A stretch of DNA of 21,249 nucleotides from a virus, in IMG/VR virus record IMGVR_UViG_3300027734_000357, positions 1 to 21,249 of that record; one strand, given 5' to 3'. Under the pieces are notes generated by a model. The model had not been told where the DNA came from and searched no databases. It worked only from the letters and a program-made list of their open reading frames with translations. The position numbers were made by a program, and so were the translations under genes. Below are positions 13,898-20,940 of the stretch, one piece after another. Within the stretch, counting starts at the first letter, position 1. Each line of letters starts with the position of its first letter.

Positions 13898-14127
13898 TTG
13901 TCGGCCTTGTTTTCCAGCTTGTCAAAGATGCGCTCCAGAGTCGCGTCAATCTTGTCTAGGCGGCTCTCAATGTCTGCCTTGCTGACGTAGTTCTTGGGAA
14001 GATCAATCTCGATCTGCTTAATGTCATCCTTCAGCGTCTTGACAGAGTCCCATATCTCTTTACACCACCAGCCGACAGCGACCAGGATCGCTCCACCGAT
14101 GAAGTTGAACATTGGCTGGAATTCCAT
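13894..14127 (-). CDS. Small single-TM, coiled-coil membrane protein (possible second holin), 77 residues
   Basis: The start ATG at 14127 has AAGGAA ten bases upstream. One transmembrane helix (about residues 7-22, FNFIGGAILVAVGWW) is followed by a charged coiled coil (about 28-75, with DLPKNYVSKADIESRL). An N-terminal helix plus long polar tail is the layout of several phage lysis or holin-accessory proteins. In many phages a protein of this plan sits in the lysis cassette. It could be a pinholin, a holin regulator or an antiholin for the three-helix holin at 12731-13243. First of five chained lysis genes. Confidence 0.65.
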   Translation of the reverse strand: MEFQPMFNFIGGAILVAVGWWCKEIWDSVKTLKDDIKQIEIDLPKNYVSKADIESRLDKIDATLERIFDKLENKADK

Positions 14128-14135
14128 GATGTTCC

Positions 14136-15146
14136 TTACGGGTGAGTTGCTTTGTAGGCATCAAATTCTGCCTTGAGTTCTTGGATGGCTGCGGTTAGTG
14201 TGGCGACAAGGAACGACACGTCAATGCCTTGGTGAACAGGTTTGCCATCAGCGTCTACGGCATCTTTTGCACCCGTAACGGCGTGTGAACAAACTTCTGC
14301 TAGTTCGTGAGCAATGAATCCCTCACCATCAGAACCGTCCGCTTTCCACTTATAAGTAACGGGCTTGAGCGCAGCAACTTTAGCCAACGCTCCGGTCATA
14401 GGCACAATGTCTTGCTTTAAGCGGTAATCAGATGAAGTGTTGTAGGCGGTAGCCCCAGAACTAACGCTTACCGAACCAACTGTAGTGCCGTTACGTCTAA
14501 AGTTAAATATGGCTCCGTCACCATTAGACCTGTTTATATAAAAATCATTGATTAAAGAAAGTCTCGGCCCGAGTCCTGGTCTAAAACTAAATCCTGTTTG
14601 ACTTGTGGAGCTACCAATAAACGCATCTGTATCAGTTGTATTTAACATCCATGTGCCGCTGGAGTCAATACGCATTGCCTCCGCACCACCTTCAGTAAAG
14701 GCAATGGTGTCAGCAGCGGGGAAGAAGATGCCCGTGTTGGTGTCGCCTGTGGTGGTGATGGCAGGAGTACCAACTGCACCCGCTGGAAATACAACACCAC
14801 CAGTTCCTTTTGGCGTAAGTGCAATGCCAATGTTTGTGTCGCCACCTGTAGCAGATAACGCTGGTGCGCCACCAGTAGCTGCATTTGCAAGTGTCACCTC
14901 ATTCACAGCAGACGCGGTTGCAGATACCTTCAGCAACTCATTGCCGTTGGTGTCAATGACATCACCGACCAGCTTTAGGCTCTTACCAGATCCAACATTA
15001 AGACCGACGCTGGTTCCAGTTCCAGCCGCAGCGAATATTGCATCCACCGAGTCTAGGTCGGTGTTGATCTTTGTGCCCCAGGTGTCAGTGGATGCACCTA
15101 CCTCGGGCTTAGTAAGGAGTAGGTTGGTGGTGGTGGTATCAGCCAT
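14136..15146 (-). CDS. Tail fibre with C-terminal self-cleaving S74 chaperone domain, 336 residues
   Basis: GAGG lies 10 bases before the ATG at 15146. Residues about 1-45 ([20 protein letters not shown]) are a common phage fibre attachment module. A Gly/Thr-rich shaft (about 45-235) follows, with repeats such as TGDTN. The C-terminus (about 238-336) is an intramolecular chaperone of the peptidase S74 type. [10 protein letters not shown] gives the cleavage site Ser239-Asp240 and Lys244, the Ser-Lys dyad spaced five residues apart as in endosialidase. GEGFIAHEL and a final coiled-coil helix ([20 protein letters not shown]) are also typical. The chaperone trimerises the fibre and then cuts itself off. 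Confidence 0.85.
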   Translation of the reverse strand: MADTTTTNLLLTKPEVGASTDTWGTKINTDLDSVDAIFAAAGTGTSVGLNVGSGKSLKLVGDVIDTNGNELLKVSATASAVNEVTLANAATGGAPALSATGGDTNIGIALTPKGTGGVVFPAGAVGTPAITTTGDTNTGIFFPAADTIAFTEGGAEAMRIDSSGTWMLNTTDTDAFIGSSTSQTGFSFRPGLGPRLSLINDFYINRSNGDGAIFNFRRNGTTVGSVSVSSGATAYNTSSDYRLKQDIVPMTGALAKVAALKPVTYKWKADGSDGEGFIAHELAEVCSHAVTGAKDAVDADGKPVHQGIDVSFLVATLTAAIQELKAEFDAYKATHP

Positions 15147-15154
15147 GATTTACC

Positions 15155-16189
15155 TCATTGGGTTGTCCAATCCTTGGACGTTGCGCCTACTGGTGTCCAG
15201 GTGTCGGTGTTGTCAGAAATTATAGTCCAGCTGCGTGAATTTGGGGACTGCGTAGTCCATGTGGTAGTTGACGTACCAGAGTCAGTCCAAGTGTCTGAGT
15301 TGATTGGCTCCGGCTCCCACTTGAGCCGCTGGGTGATAAGGTCCAGTGCGCTGGCAGCTTCAGAAATTGATGCTAAAAAATCCAAGCCAGGCAAGTAATC
15401 GTCCAGCGCAGATCCTGATTCGGAGATGTTAGCTACAAAGATACCGACGTTTTCGTAGGCATCTATGGCTGCCAAAGACTCCGCAACATTCACCAAGAAT
15501 ACCGCCGTAACGCTTAATGAATCAGACGCCGTCACGGACTCAGAGTTAAACACTTGGTAGGTGAACGTCGGGAATAGTGACTCCGATGCGGTCAGCGCCT
15601 CCGCAACAGCGACAGACATAGTCAACGTGCCTATGCTTGCGTCTGACGCTGTAAGCGTTTCAGATACAGAGGCCACCGCCTCCAAGACATTGGTAATTGC
15701 GTCCGATACGCTCAGTGTCTCCGACACTTGGACAGGTATCGTCAAGATGCAAACTTGTGCATCTGCTGCGCTTGCACTTTCAGATACAAGCGCCAAAAAT
15801 ACGATAGTGCTGCTAAGTGAGTCGGATGCCGTTACAGATTCGCTGGCAAAGGCCACTGCCACCAGGCTGGTGTCTATTGCGTCAGCAGCAGATCCTGACT
15901 CAGCAATGCTTGCCACAATCGTGGCAATGTTGGTGAGGACGTCTGACGCTGATAGCGACTCAGATATTGTCAGTCCAAGCGTTGTAATCGCTGACTCAGC
16001 ATCTGCCGCTGATCCTGACTCGGATAAAGACTTGTCATATCCAAAACCACTTAGCAGAGACTCGTAACCGCCAATTCCATACGGTCCATATCCGTATAAA
16101 TTACTTCCATAGCCACCCTCAATAGCGTAGACAGAGTACGAATTCCCTGGTGCGCTGAATGGTGTACCGAATGGCGCAAGACCGAACAT
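15155..16189 (-). CDS. Repetitive virion or fibre protein with SES repeats and Trp decads, 344 residues
   Basis: The ATG at 16189 lies two bases after the previous stop. The protein has three parts. Residues 1-55 are Gly/Tyr/Pro-rich (YGSNLYGYGPYGIGGY). Residues 56-295 are twelve units of exactly 20 residues, consensus [SA]-E-[ST]-x-[ST]-A-x-D followed by a hydrophobic strand-like half. Residues 296-344 are five decads with Trp always at position 6 and mostly Thr after it (DTWTDSG, TTWTTQ, RSWTII, DTWTPVG, KDWTTQ). This looks like a rigid shaft followed by an adhesive or docking tip. It lies between two fibre genes, so it is probably part of the tail fibre complex. No enzyme motif is visible. 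Confidence 0.7.
   Translation of the reverse strand: MFGLAPFGTPFSAPGNSYSVYAIEGGYGSNLYGYGPYGIGGYESLLSGFGYDKSLSESGSAADAESAITTLGLTISESLSASDVLTNIATIVASIAESGSAADAIDTSLVAVAFASESVTASDSLSSTIVFLALVSESASAADAQVCILTIPVQVSETLSVSDAITNVLEAVASVSETLTASDASIGTLTMSVAVAEALTASESLFPTFTYQVFNSESVTASDSLSVTAVFLVNVAESLAAIDAYENVGIFVANISESGSALDDYLPGLDFLASISEAASALDLITQRLKWEPEPINSDTWTDSGTSTTTWTTQSPNSRSWTIISDNTDTWTPVGATSKDWTTQ
15158..15304 (-). repeat. Five 10-residue Trp repeats (residues 296-344)
   Basis: Trp occurs at residues 301, 311, 321, 331 and 341, exactly ten apart, followed by Thr each time. Neighbouring positions are Thr, Ser, Asp and Gly. The codons differ between units, so the pattern is held at protein level. 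Confidence 0.85.
15305..16024 (-). repeat. Twelve tandem 60-bp units encoding 20-residue SES repeats
   Basis: Twelve consecutive 20-residue units, for example SESLSASDVLTNIATIVASI and SESVTASDSLSSTIVFLALV, run without any insertion or deletion from residue 56 to 295. Position 1 is Ser or Ala, position 2 always Glu, position 8 nearly always Asp, and the second half is hydrophobic. The DNA units differ considerably, so the array is old. Confidence 0.9.
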
Positions 16190-16191
16190 GG

Positions 16192-16344
16192 TTAGTCAGC
16201 CGGTAACGGTGTGTTGCCTTCAGCAAGCCATTCCAAATATTGCTGGTAATCAGAATTGGCTGGGTCAAATGGAATGCAAGCACCATCACTTATGCGGATG
16301 ACGCTGGTTTGATTGCCCATGAATTGGGGTGATAGCTTGTACAT
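16192..16344 (-). CDS. Small phage protein after the tail fibre gene, 50 residues
   Basis: This reading is directly continuous: the fibre gene's TAA (16347-16345) is followed at once by ATG (16344). The product, [20 protein letters not shown] then [20 protein letters not shown] and [10 protein letters not shown], is a close match in style to a short phage family with the phrases RxSDGAxIPxDPxNxDYxxYLxW and EGNTPxPAD, often placed next to fibre genes. It may help fibre assembly or sit on the fibre. The next gene starts two bases after its stop. It is short but the signature is strong. Confidence 0.8.
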   Translation of the reverse strand: MYKLSPQFMGNQTSVIRISDGACIPFDPANSDYQQYLEWLAEGNTPLPAD

Positions 16345-17559
16345 TTATAGCTCCGCAGAAAGCTGAGTCCCTACATTAGCAATTGCAAGTGCTTGATTGG
16401 TTGTTCTGCCAGTTAGACCATTAGCAGTTATTGGCGTTCTAGTTAATGATTGCCCAGCACCAGATATAGATTGGCTAGTCGCATTTTGACTGCCACCAAT
16501 AATGTCAATTGTAATATTGACCCCTGATGCCTGAGATAGTGTTGGGATTGTTCTCATTGAGACTGCATGAACTAGCGTGAAAAGCCCAGTTGTTGCGTTA
16601 TATGCTTGCCCACAAGTTCCTTTGAAATCACTTTGAAAATACCGTTGACAAAGTCCCAACTCAGTACCATACGAACGGTAATCAAAAGATGTAGCTACAC
16701 TGCCTTTTTCCAATTGGACATTCCCAATTACCCATGTTCCGCTGGTTTGAGCTCCGACAGTGAACAAGATTTCAATGCCCGTGGTAGCTGCCGCTGGAAT
16801 GCTAATTTGTGCGCTGTAGTTTGTCAGCGTTGATGTAACCGTGAATGTGCCTGTTGCAATCTGTGTCTTAGCTGACCATGTATCCGAACTAGTGGCATAG
16901 TTTGCAGTCCAAGTAACTGTGGTCAGTAATGAGTTGGAGATATTGACAGATAGCGTTGCTGTGCTGCCAGCCATGTCGAAACAATTTAATTGCTCAATGC
17001 GTTGACCAATACCAACTGCCGTAACAGATGCAGCGCCTGTAACCTGTAAGTTGAACTGGTTTGCATTAGACCCAGCCACCCTAGCAACCGTTACCGTTGC
17101 ACCAGTTGCATAGGCATACCAACGATCTAAAGCTGGGTAGGTTGGAACAGTAGTTGGAACCGCGTTTCCAGATGTTCCAGATGTTGCTCGTTGAATAATT
17201 TGCATTAGGCCGTTCATAAGACGGTTCTTAAACCCAAACATGCTGGGTGCGTCTGTATATACAGCTTTCCCTGCTGGATACGTTACAAAAACATTCTTTG
17301 ACCCAGCAGAAAAATTAACCAAACTTCCAGCATTACTCGATTTTAAAACCGTTGTTCTGGCGAGCGTTGTACCGGACGCGGTGTAAGTCCCTATTCCAGT
17401 TTCCCAATTTGTACCATCAGTAATGCAGTAGTAGGTTGTATTACCGTTGCCAATAGCGTCAAATGACTGATAGCCGGTTACAGCACCGGCAAGCGTTAGA
17501 GTACCAGTGCCAGTTGTAGTAGTGGTCTCCTGTACGCGATCATCAAGGACTAGAGCCAT
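16345..17559 (-). CDS. Tail fibre / receptor-binding protein, 404 residues
   Basis: AGGAG lies before the ATG at 17559. Residues 1-105 (MALVLDDRVQETTTTTGTGT, then CITDGTNWETGIGTYTASGT) form an N-terminal attachment domain seen in many phage fibres. Residues about 107-295 contain KNRLMNGLMQIIQRATSG, PALDRWYAY and the sequence VQLEKGSVATSFDYRSYGTE, which together mark a sugar-binding-module-like beta-sandwich found in phage fibres. The remaining C-terminal part (CQRYFQSDFKG onward) resembles a C-terminal trimer tip. Likely role: host surface recognition. No lyase or hydrolase motif is visible. The downstream 50-residue gene is coupled to it. Confidence 0.8.
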   Translation of the reverse strand: MALVLDDRVQETTTTTGTGTLTLAGAVTGYQSFDAIGNGNTTYYCITDGTNWETGIGTYTASGTTLARTTVLKSSNAGSLVNFSAGSKNVFVTYPAGKAVYTDAPSMFGFKNRLMNGLMQIIQRATSGTSGNAVPTTVPTYPALDRWYAYATGATVTVARVAGSNANQFNLQVTGAASVTAVGIGQRIEQLNCFDMAGSTATLSVNISNSLLTTVTWTANYATSSDTWSAKTQIATGTFTVTSTLTNYSAQISIPAAATTGIEILFTVGAQTSGTWVIGNVQLEKGSVATSFDYRSYGTELGLCQRYFQSDFKGTCGQAYNATTGLFTLVHAVSMRTIPTLSQASGVNITIDIIGGSQNATSQSISGAGQSLTRTPITANGLTGRTTNQALAIANVGTQLSAEL

Positions 17560-17575
17560 TAAAGACTCCTATAGG

Positions 17576-17752
17576 TCAGCTTGCGACAAGTTCGTTTTCT
17601 TTGAAGAAACGCTCTTGTGCCTGGTTGGATTGATCGGTGTATTGGACCTTGAACAGCAAGGTTGACTCGTCATCCACGACTGCGCCGACCACAATCGTGC
17701 CGGTCATGGACGTGCCCTTGATGGTCACGCTATCGCCTGTCTTAAACGCCAT
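17576..17752 (-). CDS. Small SH3/KOW-like protein, 58 residues
   Basis: Starting at the ATG at 17752, ten bases after the previous stop and with AGGGG upstream, the frame runs to a TGA at 17578-17576. The product is MAFKTGDSVTIKGTSMTGTI, VVGAVVDDESTLLFKVQYTD, QSNQAQERFFKENELVAS. The alternation of strand-like segments with GDxVxxKG and VxYxD resembles small SH3-like or KOW-type beta-barrels that occur as accessory phage proteins. It is too short to fall in a long-ORF list, but the conserved plan and tight spacing between the neighbouring genes support it. Structural accessory role inferred. Confidence 0.7.
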   Translation of the reverse strand: MAFKTGDSVTIKGTSMTGTIVVGAVVDDESTLLFKVQYTDQSNQAQERFFKENELVAS

Positions 17753-17761
17753 AAATGCCCC

Positions 17762-18316
17762 TTATACCGATGCGGTGTATGTGACGTTCAGCGTGTCGCC
17801 AGACGCGATAGAACGATTTCCGCCAGTGAAGCTACCAGCAGAGTACAAAGTGCCAGCAGTGCCTGATTTAGTGCTGCTGGTGGTCATAAACGCGCCTGCA
17901 ACAGTGGCTGTGGCGTTGATGGTGAAAGATGTCGCGGTAGACACTTTGGATCCAGAAGATGCCGAGTTCCAGGCTACTGATGGACGGGTGGAATTGGAGT
18001 AAGGAACTGTCTCGCTCCAGCCAGCGTGAGATGACATGGTGTCACCGGCTGCATAGGTAGGGGTAGACGCACCATCAACCAAACCGACATACCAGGCTGC
18101 GGTGTAGGCAGATCCAGCAAAATACTTGTCCAGCAGGTCGTTCTTGCCAACCGTTACCACTAGGTTTTTGATTGGCTCTGACCACTTCAGATTGCCGTCC
18201 TTGTCGAAACAAGTCAACTCATAAGAGCCGGTTACTCCGATGCTCTCATCCATAGAGGATTGACGCGAGATTGCTACGCTTGCAGCATCTTGACCATTGA
18301 TACGCTCTGATTGCAT
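17762..18316 (-). CDS. Phage structural protein, head or tail decoration type, 184 residues
   Basis: I chose the ATG at 18316 because GGAG stands eight bases upstream. A TTG four codons earlier (18328) overlaps that ribosome site. Residues about 25-110 include GSYELTCFDKDGNLKWSE and KNLVVTVGKNDLLDKYFAGS, then YVGLVDG, a conserved-looking module also found in phage head or neck genes. The rest is Ser/Thr/Gly-rich beta-type sequence. It may be a capsid decoration or fibre-like protein. It lies between the neck adaptor and the small beta-barrel protein. The precise function is unknown. Confidence 0.6.
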   Translation of the reverse strand: MQSERINGQDAASVAISRQSSMDESIGVTGSYELTCFDKDGNLKWSEPIKNLVVTVGKNDLLDKYFAGSAYTAAWYVGLVDGASTPTYAAGDTMSSHAGWSETVPYSNSTRPSVAWNSASSGSKVSTATSFTINATATVAGAFMTTSSTKSGTAGTLYSAGSFTGGNRSIASGDTLNVTYTASV

Positions 18317-18341
18317 TTTGTTCTCCAAAACTGGGAAAATT

Positions 18342-18962
18342 TTAACCGAAAGACTTGGCGCGTGACTTTAGAACGCCGCCGCTAGTCGCTCCGCGCTCGT
18401 CTGCAATTTGCAGTTCCTCTATGCCTGTCTTGTACAGGCCAGCCCACACTTGGATTCTTGCGTCGTCCTGTAGGTAGGGGGCAGCCTGTAGCAAAGAACC
18501 GTACAGGTACACGTCAGGCGCTTTGGTGAGCAGCCAGTTGGTGGTGTTGGACGTGGATAGCTTGGCGAGTTTGCTGTAGTAGATCAACTCGCCCGTGTAG
18601 CTGGAGTCAGGGATAGGCACAACGCGGAGTTGCGACCCGACTACGCCAAAGAACTTAGGCTTCCCGCTGGATGTGTACTGAGTCAGCAAGTCATCCAGAC
18701 TGTCAATGGTCTCAAACTGCAACGGACTGACGGGGTTTGTGTCCATCTTGAACGTCCGCGCCTCCAGAAAGTCGCCTGGCGTTGCGTTGTACTCGGCGTC
18801 GATGGTTGCCGTTGCGCGGGTAATCATCTGGGTGGTGCGCAGTGTTCGCTCCATTTGCGCTTCAGCAAGAGAAACAAAGTCAGTGATGGCAGACGTGAGA
18901 TCACTACGGTTGAGCCAATCGGCCACCGAGGCTTTCAGTTCAGCGTAGGTGCTAAGTGCCAT
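18342..18962 (-). CDS. Head-tail adaptor / neck protein (SU10-type adaptor), 206 residues
   Basis: The start at 18962 lies inside the end of the glycosyltransferase gene (11-bp overlap). The N-terminus STYAELKASVADWLNRSDLT followed by FVSLAEAQMERTLR is the hallmark of a phage adaptor family, where a helix pair opens with TYxxLxxxVxxWLNR. The middle part (LQFETIDSLDDLL and FFGVVGSQLRVVPIP) and the tail (YLYGSLLQAAPYLQDDARI) fit the same family. It would form the ring below the portal. The gene order capsid, adaptor, tail fits this role. Confidence 0.78.
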   Translation of the reverse strand: MALSTYAELKASVADWLNRSDLTSAITDFVSLAEAQMERTLRTTQMITRATATIDAEYNATPGDFLEARTFKMDTNPVSPLQFETIDSLDDLLTQYTSSGKPKFFGVVGSQLRVVPIPDSSYTGELIYYSKLAKLSTSNTTNWLLTKAPDVYLYGSLLQAAPYLQDDARIQVWAGLYKTGIEELQIADERGATSGGVLKSRAKSFG

Positions 18963-19617
18963 GCTCTGCCTTTTCCTTCTCGATGTCGCGCATCATCCAG
19001 GTGTGGTCGTGCTTGAATTCAAACGTCCCGATGTGGCCTATCTCTTTGCTCACGTCGTGATCTATCCAGATTTTATACCCTGCGTCCTGCGCCTTCCGGC
19101 AGAAGAAGATGTCCTCTCCGATGTAGCCTCGGGCGTCGGTGCGCCAGGGAGTCTCGAACCAGGGTTCGGTCAGCTTCTCAAAGACGTTGCGCTTGATCAG
19201 CATCACGCCCATTCCGATGCTGCCTACTTCCTCAATGCCGGCTGACTCCGGCATGGTGTAGATCAGTTCGCGCTTGCCATCAGAATCGTACTTCTGCGCA
19301 GTCGGGCCGGTAGGGATGCGGCGTCTGGCGCAGTTGGTCGCCACGATGTCCAGGTCATGCTTGAGCAGGCGCTCGACCATGTCCTGCGGGAACGTCATGT
19401 CTGAGTCGATGAACAGGATATGGGTGCAGCCCTCGGCCATCGCATCCAGCGCTAAGTCAGCACGCTGGTTTTGGATCAGAGTACCCTGCATGATTTTGAG
19501 AGACACTGCATCTGTCGTGTTCAGCGTGTGGTAGCAAACCATATTCACCAAGCAATAGGTGAAGTTGGCGTGAACCATGTCACGGGCTGGGGTGCAGACT
19601 GCAATGTAGTTGTTCAT
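18952..19617 (-). CDS. GT-A glycosyltransferase, 221 residues
   Basis: The ATG at 19617 overlaps the preceding stop (ATGA). Family 2-like GT-A features are visible: a first strand YIAVCTPARDM (residues 4-14), LDAMAEGCTHILFIDSDMTF with the metal-binding DxD motif at Asp71-Ser72-Asp73, and GYIGEDIFFCRKAQDAGYKI (residues 164-183) where Asp169 is the usual catalytic base. GHIG (194-197) is a common fourth motif. No transmembrane segment is seen. It would transfer a sugar from a nucleotide sugar, with an unknown acceptor. Its place between capsid and neck genes suggests modification of virion proteins or host surface. The assignment to the enzyme class is solid, the substrate is open. Confidence 0.82.
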   Translation of the reverse strand: MNNYIAVCTPARDMVHANFTYCLVNMVCYHTLNTTDAVSLKIMQGTLIQNQRADLALDAMAEGCTHILFIDSDMTFPQDMVERLLKHDLDIVATNCARRRIPTGPTAQKYDSDGKRELIYTMPESAGIEEVGSIGMGVMLIKRNVFEKLTEPWFETPWRTDARGYIGEDIFFCRKAQDAGYKIWIDHDVSKEIGHIGTFEFKHDHTWMMRDIEKEKAEHGT

Positions 19618-19928
19618 ACTTGTCCAGGTCTCGTTCTGAAAAATCTGTTGTCGGGGTCATTGAGCCAGCGCTTCATGTACGCCTGATCGTCCAGCTTGCC
19701 CTCGGCCTTGAGTTTGTAGTAGACGCCCTCCGGAATGCTTGCGACGTGATGCCACTCGCCCTTCCAGCTTGCGCGCTCATCTACCTTATTGAAATCCGCT
19801 TTGTTTGCTTCAACAACTGCTGTGACATCCTGCTGAGTCTGAATTGTTGCCTGGCCGGTTTCATCATCGAAATGCCAAAAGCGGGTGATACCCGCATCTT
19901 TGTTTTCGTCAAATACTTGTTTATTCAT
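19614..19928 (-). CDS. Conserved small phage protein downstream of capsid gene, 104 residues
   Basis: The only start is the ATG at 19928, since an in-frame TAA stands two codons upstream. No Shine-Dalgarno is visible: the preceding bases are the T-tract of the terminator. The product begins MNKQVFDENKDAGITRFWHF, contains ATIQTQQDVTAVVEANKADF and WHHVASIPEGVYYKL, and ends WLNDPDNRFFRTRPGQV. The motif of paired blocks, DDETG, QDV, HVASIP and LNDPDxxxxRTxPG, is one I associate with a phage family of unknown function. It is probably a small head or neck accessory protein. Confidence 0.65.
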   Translation of the reverse strand: MNKQVFDENKDAGITRFWHFDDETGQATIQTQQDVTAVVEANKADFNKVDERASWKGEWHHVASIPEGVYYKLKAEGKLDDQAYMKRWLNDPDNRFFRTRPGQV

Positions 19929-19933
19929 GCGTT

Positions 19934-19961
19934 AAAAAAGGGACCAGGTTGCCCTGATCCC
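19934..19961 (-). terminator. Rho-independent terminator after the capsid gene
   Basis: On the minus strand the sequence is GGGATCAGG, loop GCAA, CCTGGTCCC, then six T. The nine-pair stem has one G-T wobble, and the GCAA loop is a stable GNRA type. The stem starts nine bases after the last base of the capsid stop and the T-tract ends five bases before the start of the next gene. Confidence 0.9.
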
Positions 19962-19970
19962 TTCCATTGA

Positions 19971-20933
19971 TTACGACGTAATCAGGTCAGCTGCCAGACC
20001 GTGGGCATTTTCTGCCAACACCTTATGTCCCCACTCCACCAGCAACATACGCTTCTCAGCGTCGCCGGTCTTAGCGAGTTCAACTTGCTGGTAAGGACGC
20101 AGCACAACCATCTTGGCGTACTCAGGATCGAGTACCCATGCATCACGCTCACGTTGGAACCTGTTCGCAATAACGGCCACGGTTCCGAAATCGCTGACGT
20201 AAAGATCCACGGCGCCAATTAAAGTTGCAGGCTTCTCACCGCCATTGATGTTGAAACGGCTGGAGGCGATACCGGCAAATCCGCTGACGCGCTGCTTATT
20301 AACAGGACCGGTCATCAGAATCTTAGGAGAACCGCCAGCAGCCCACACTTGCTGAATCACATTCTTGAGAATGGTCTCAGTAAAAGTGCGCACGTTGCCG
20401 TCGGTACGGGCGCTGTTTGGTAGCGTGGTGTACGACGGGTTTGTGCCGTTGGTCTGCATATCGACGTTGGTCTTGACCCACGCGCCAAGGGATGCAGTTC
20501 CGCGTGCAACGCTGGTGCTACCAGCAGCAGCCACCGCGCCGTTGAGCATGGTGAACTCTTGGTCGCGTTTCAGTTCGGCGCTACGCTTGGCGATCTGGTA
20601 AGCCAGTTCGCTGCGACGGCCAGCCTTGTTGACCACCTCTTCAGTCGCGGACAAGATGATGGTCTTGCGCGAAATCTGAGCGTAGTTTTGCAGGCGAACG
20701 GTTGCGGTAACAGCGTCAAAAGAGGCAACGTCATCGCCCTCGATCTGCTTGTTAGCTGCTGCTGCGGCCAGGGTATCGCTTTGGAATTCAAACAGCGAAT
20801 TGCTGATTGACTCACGCCCGATGTTACTCATGTAAGGAGTTTCTTCGGGTGCGATATTGGTGATGATGTTTGACAGGTCTTCACGGATACCTTTGGCGTC
20901 AAAGGTCGTGAAGGTATTGGTTACGATTGCCAT
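19971..20933 (-). CDS. Major capsid protein (SU10-like, DUF5309 family), 320 residues
   Basis: The start at 20933 follows the scaffold-like gene's stop by seven bases. The N-terminus MAIVTNTFTTFDAKGIREDL, then NIAPEETPYMSNIGRESISN and SLFEFQSDTLAAAAANKQIE, is the signature of the SU10-type major capsid family: a region with TPxxSxIG followed by FExQxDxLAAA. Further family-like phrases are YAQISRKTIILSATEEVVNK, GSPKILMTGPVNKQ and LDPEYAKMVVLRPYQQVELA. The HK97 fold is expected, though no N-terminal delta domain is visible. The length is normal. An intrinsic terminator follows directly, so transcription can be peaked on this gene. Confidence 0.9.
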   Translation of the reverse strand: MAIVTNTFTTFDAKGIREDLSNIITNIAPEETPYMSNIGRESISNSLFEFQSDTLAAAAANKQIEGDDVASFDAVTATVRLQNYAQISRKTIILSATEEVVNKAGRRSELAYQIAKRSAELKRDQEFTMLNGAVAAAGSTSVARGTASLGAWVKTNVDMQTNGTNPSYTTLPNSARTDGNVRTFTETILKNVIQQVWAAGGSPKILMTGPVNKQRVSGFAGIASSRFNINGGEKPATLIGAVDLYVSDFGTVAVIANRFQRERDAWVLDPEYAKMVVLRPYQQVELAKTGDAEKRMLLVEWGHKVLAENAHGLAADLITS

Positions 20934-20940
20934 GATGTAC

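Noticed and set aside
14605-15225. 206-residue plus-strand ORF opposite the S74 fibre gene
   Set aside because: Antisense to a well-supported fibre gene. Composition is Val/Pro/Ser-rich as expected from the reverse of Gly/Thr/Asn codons.
15305-16024. Possible CRISPR-like array because of regular 60-bp periodicity
   Set aside because: No constant repeat with unique spacers. The periodicity is a coding repeat with conserved protein positions and variable codons.
15561-16067. 168-residue plus-strand ORF opposite the SES repeat array
   Set aside because: It is the antisense of the 60-bp repeat units. Repetition keeps that frame open by default, and it has no ribosome site or neighbour on the plus strand.
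18317-18341. AT-rich imperfect hairpin between the adaptor gene and the next gene as a terminator
   Set aside because: The stem is short and A/T only, no T-tract follows, and the stretch contains the Shine-Dalgarno of the next gene.
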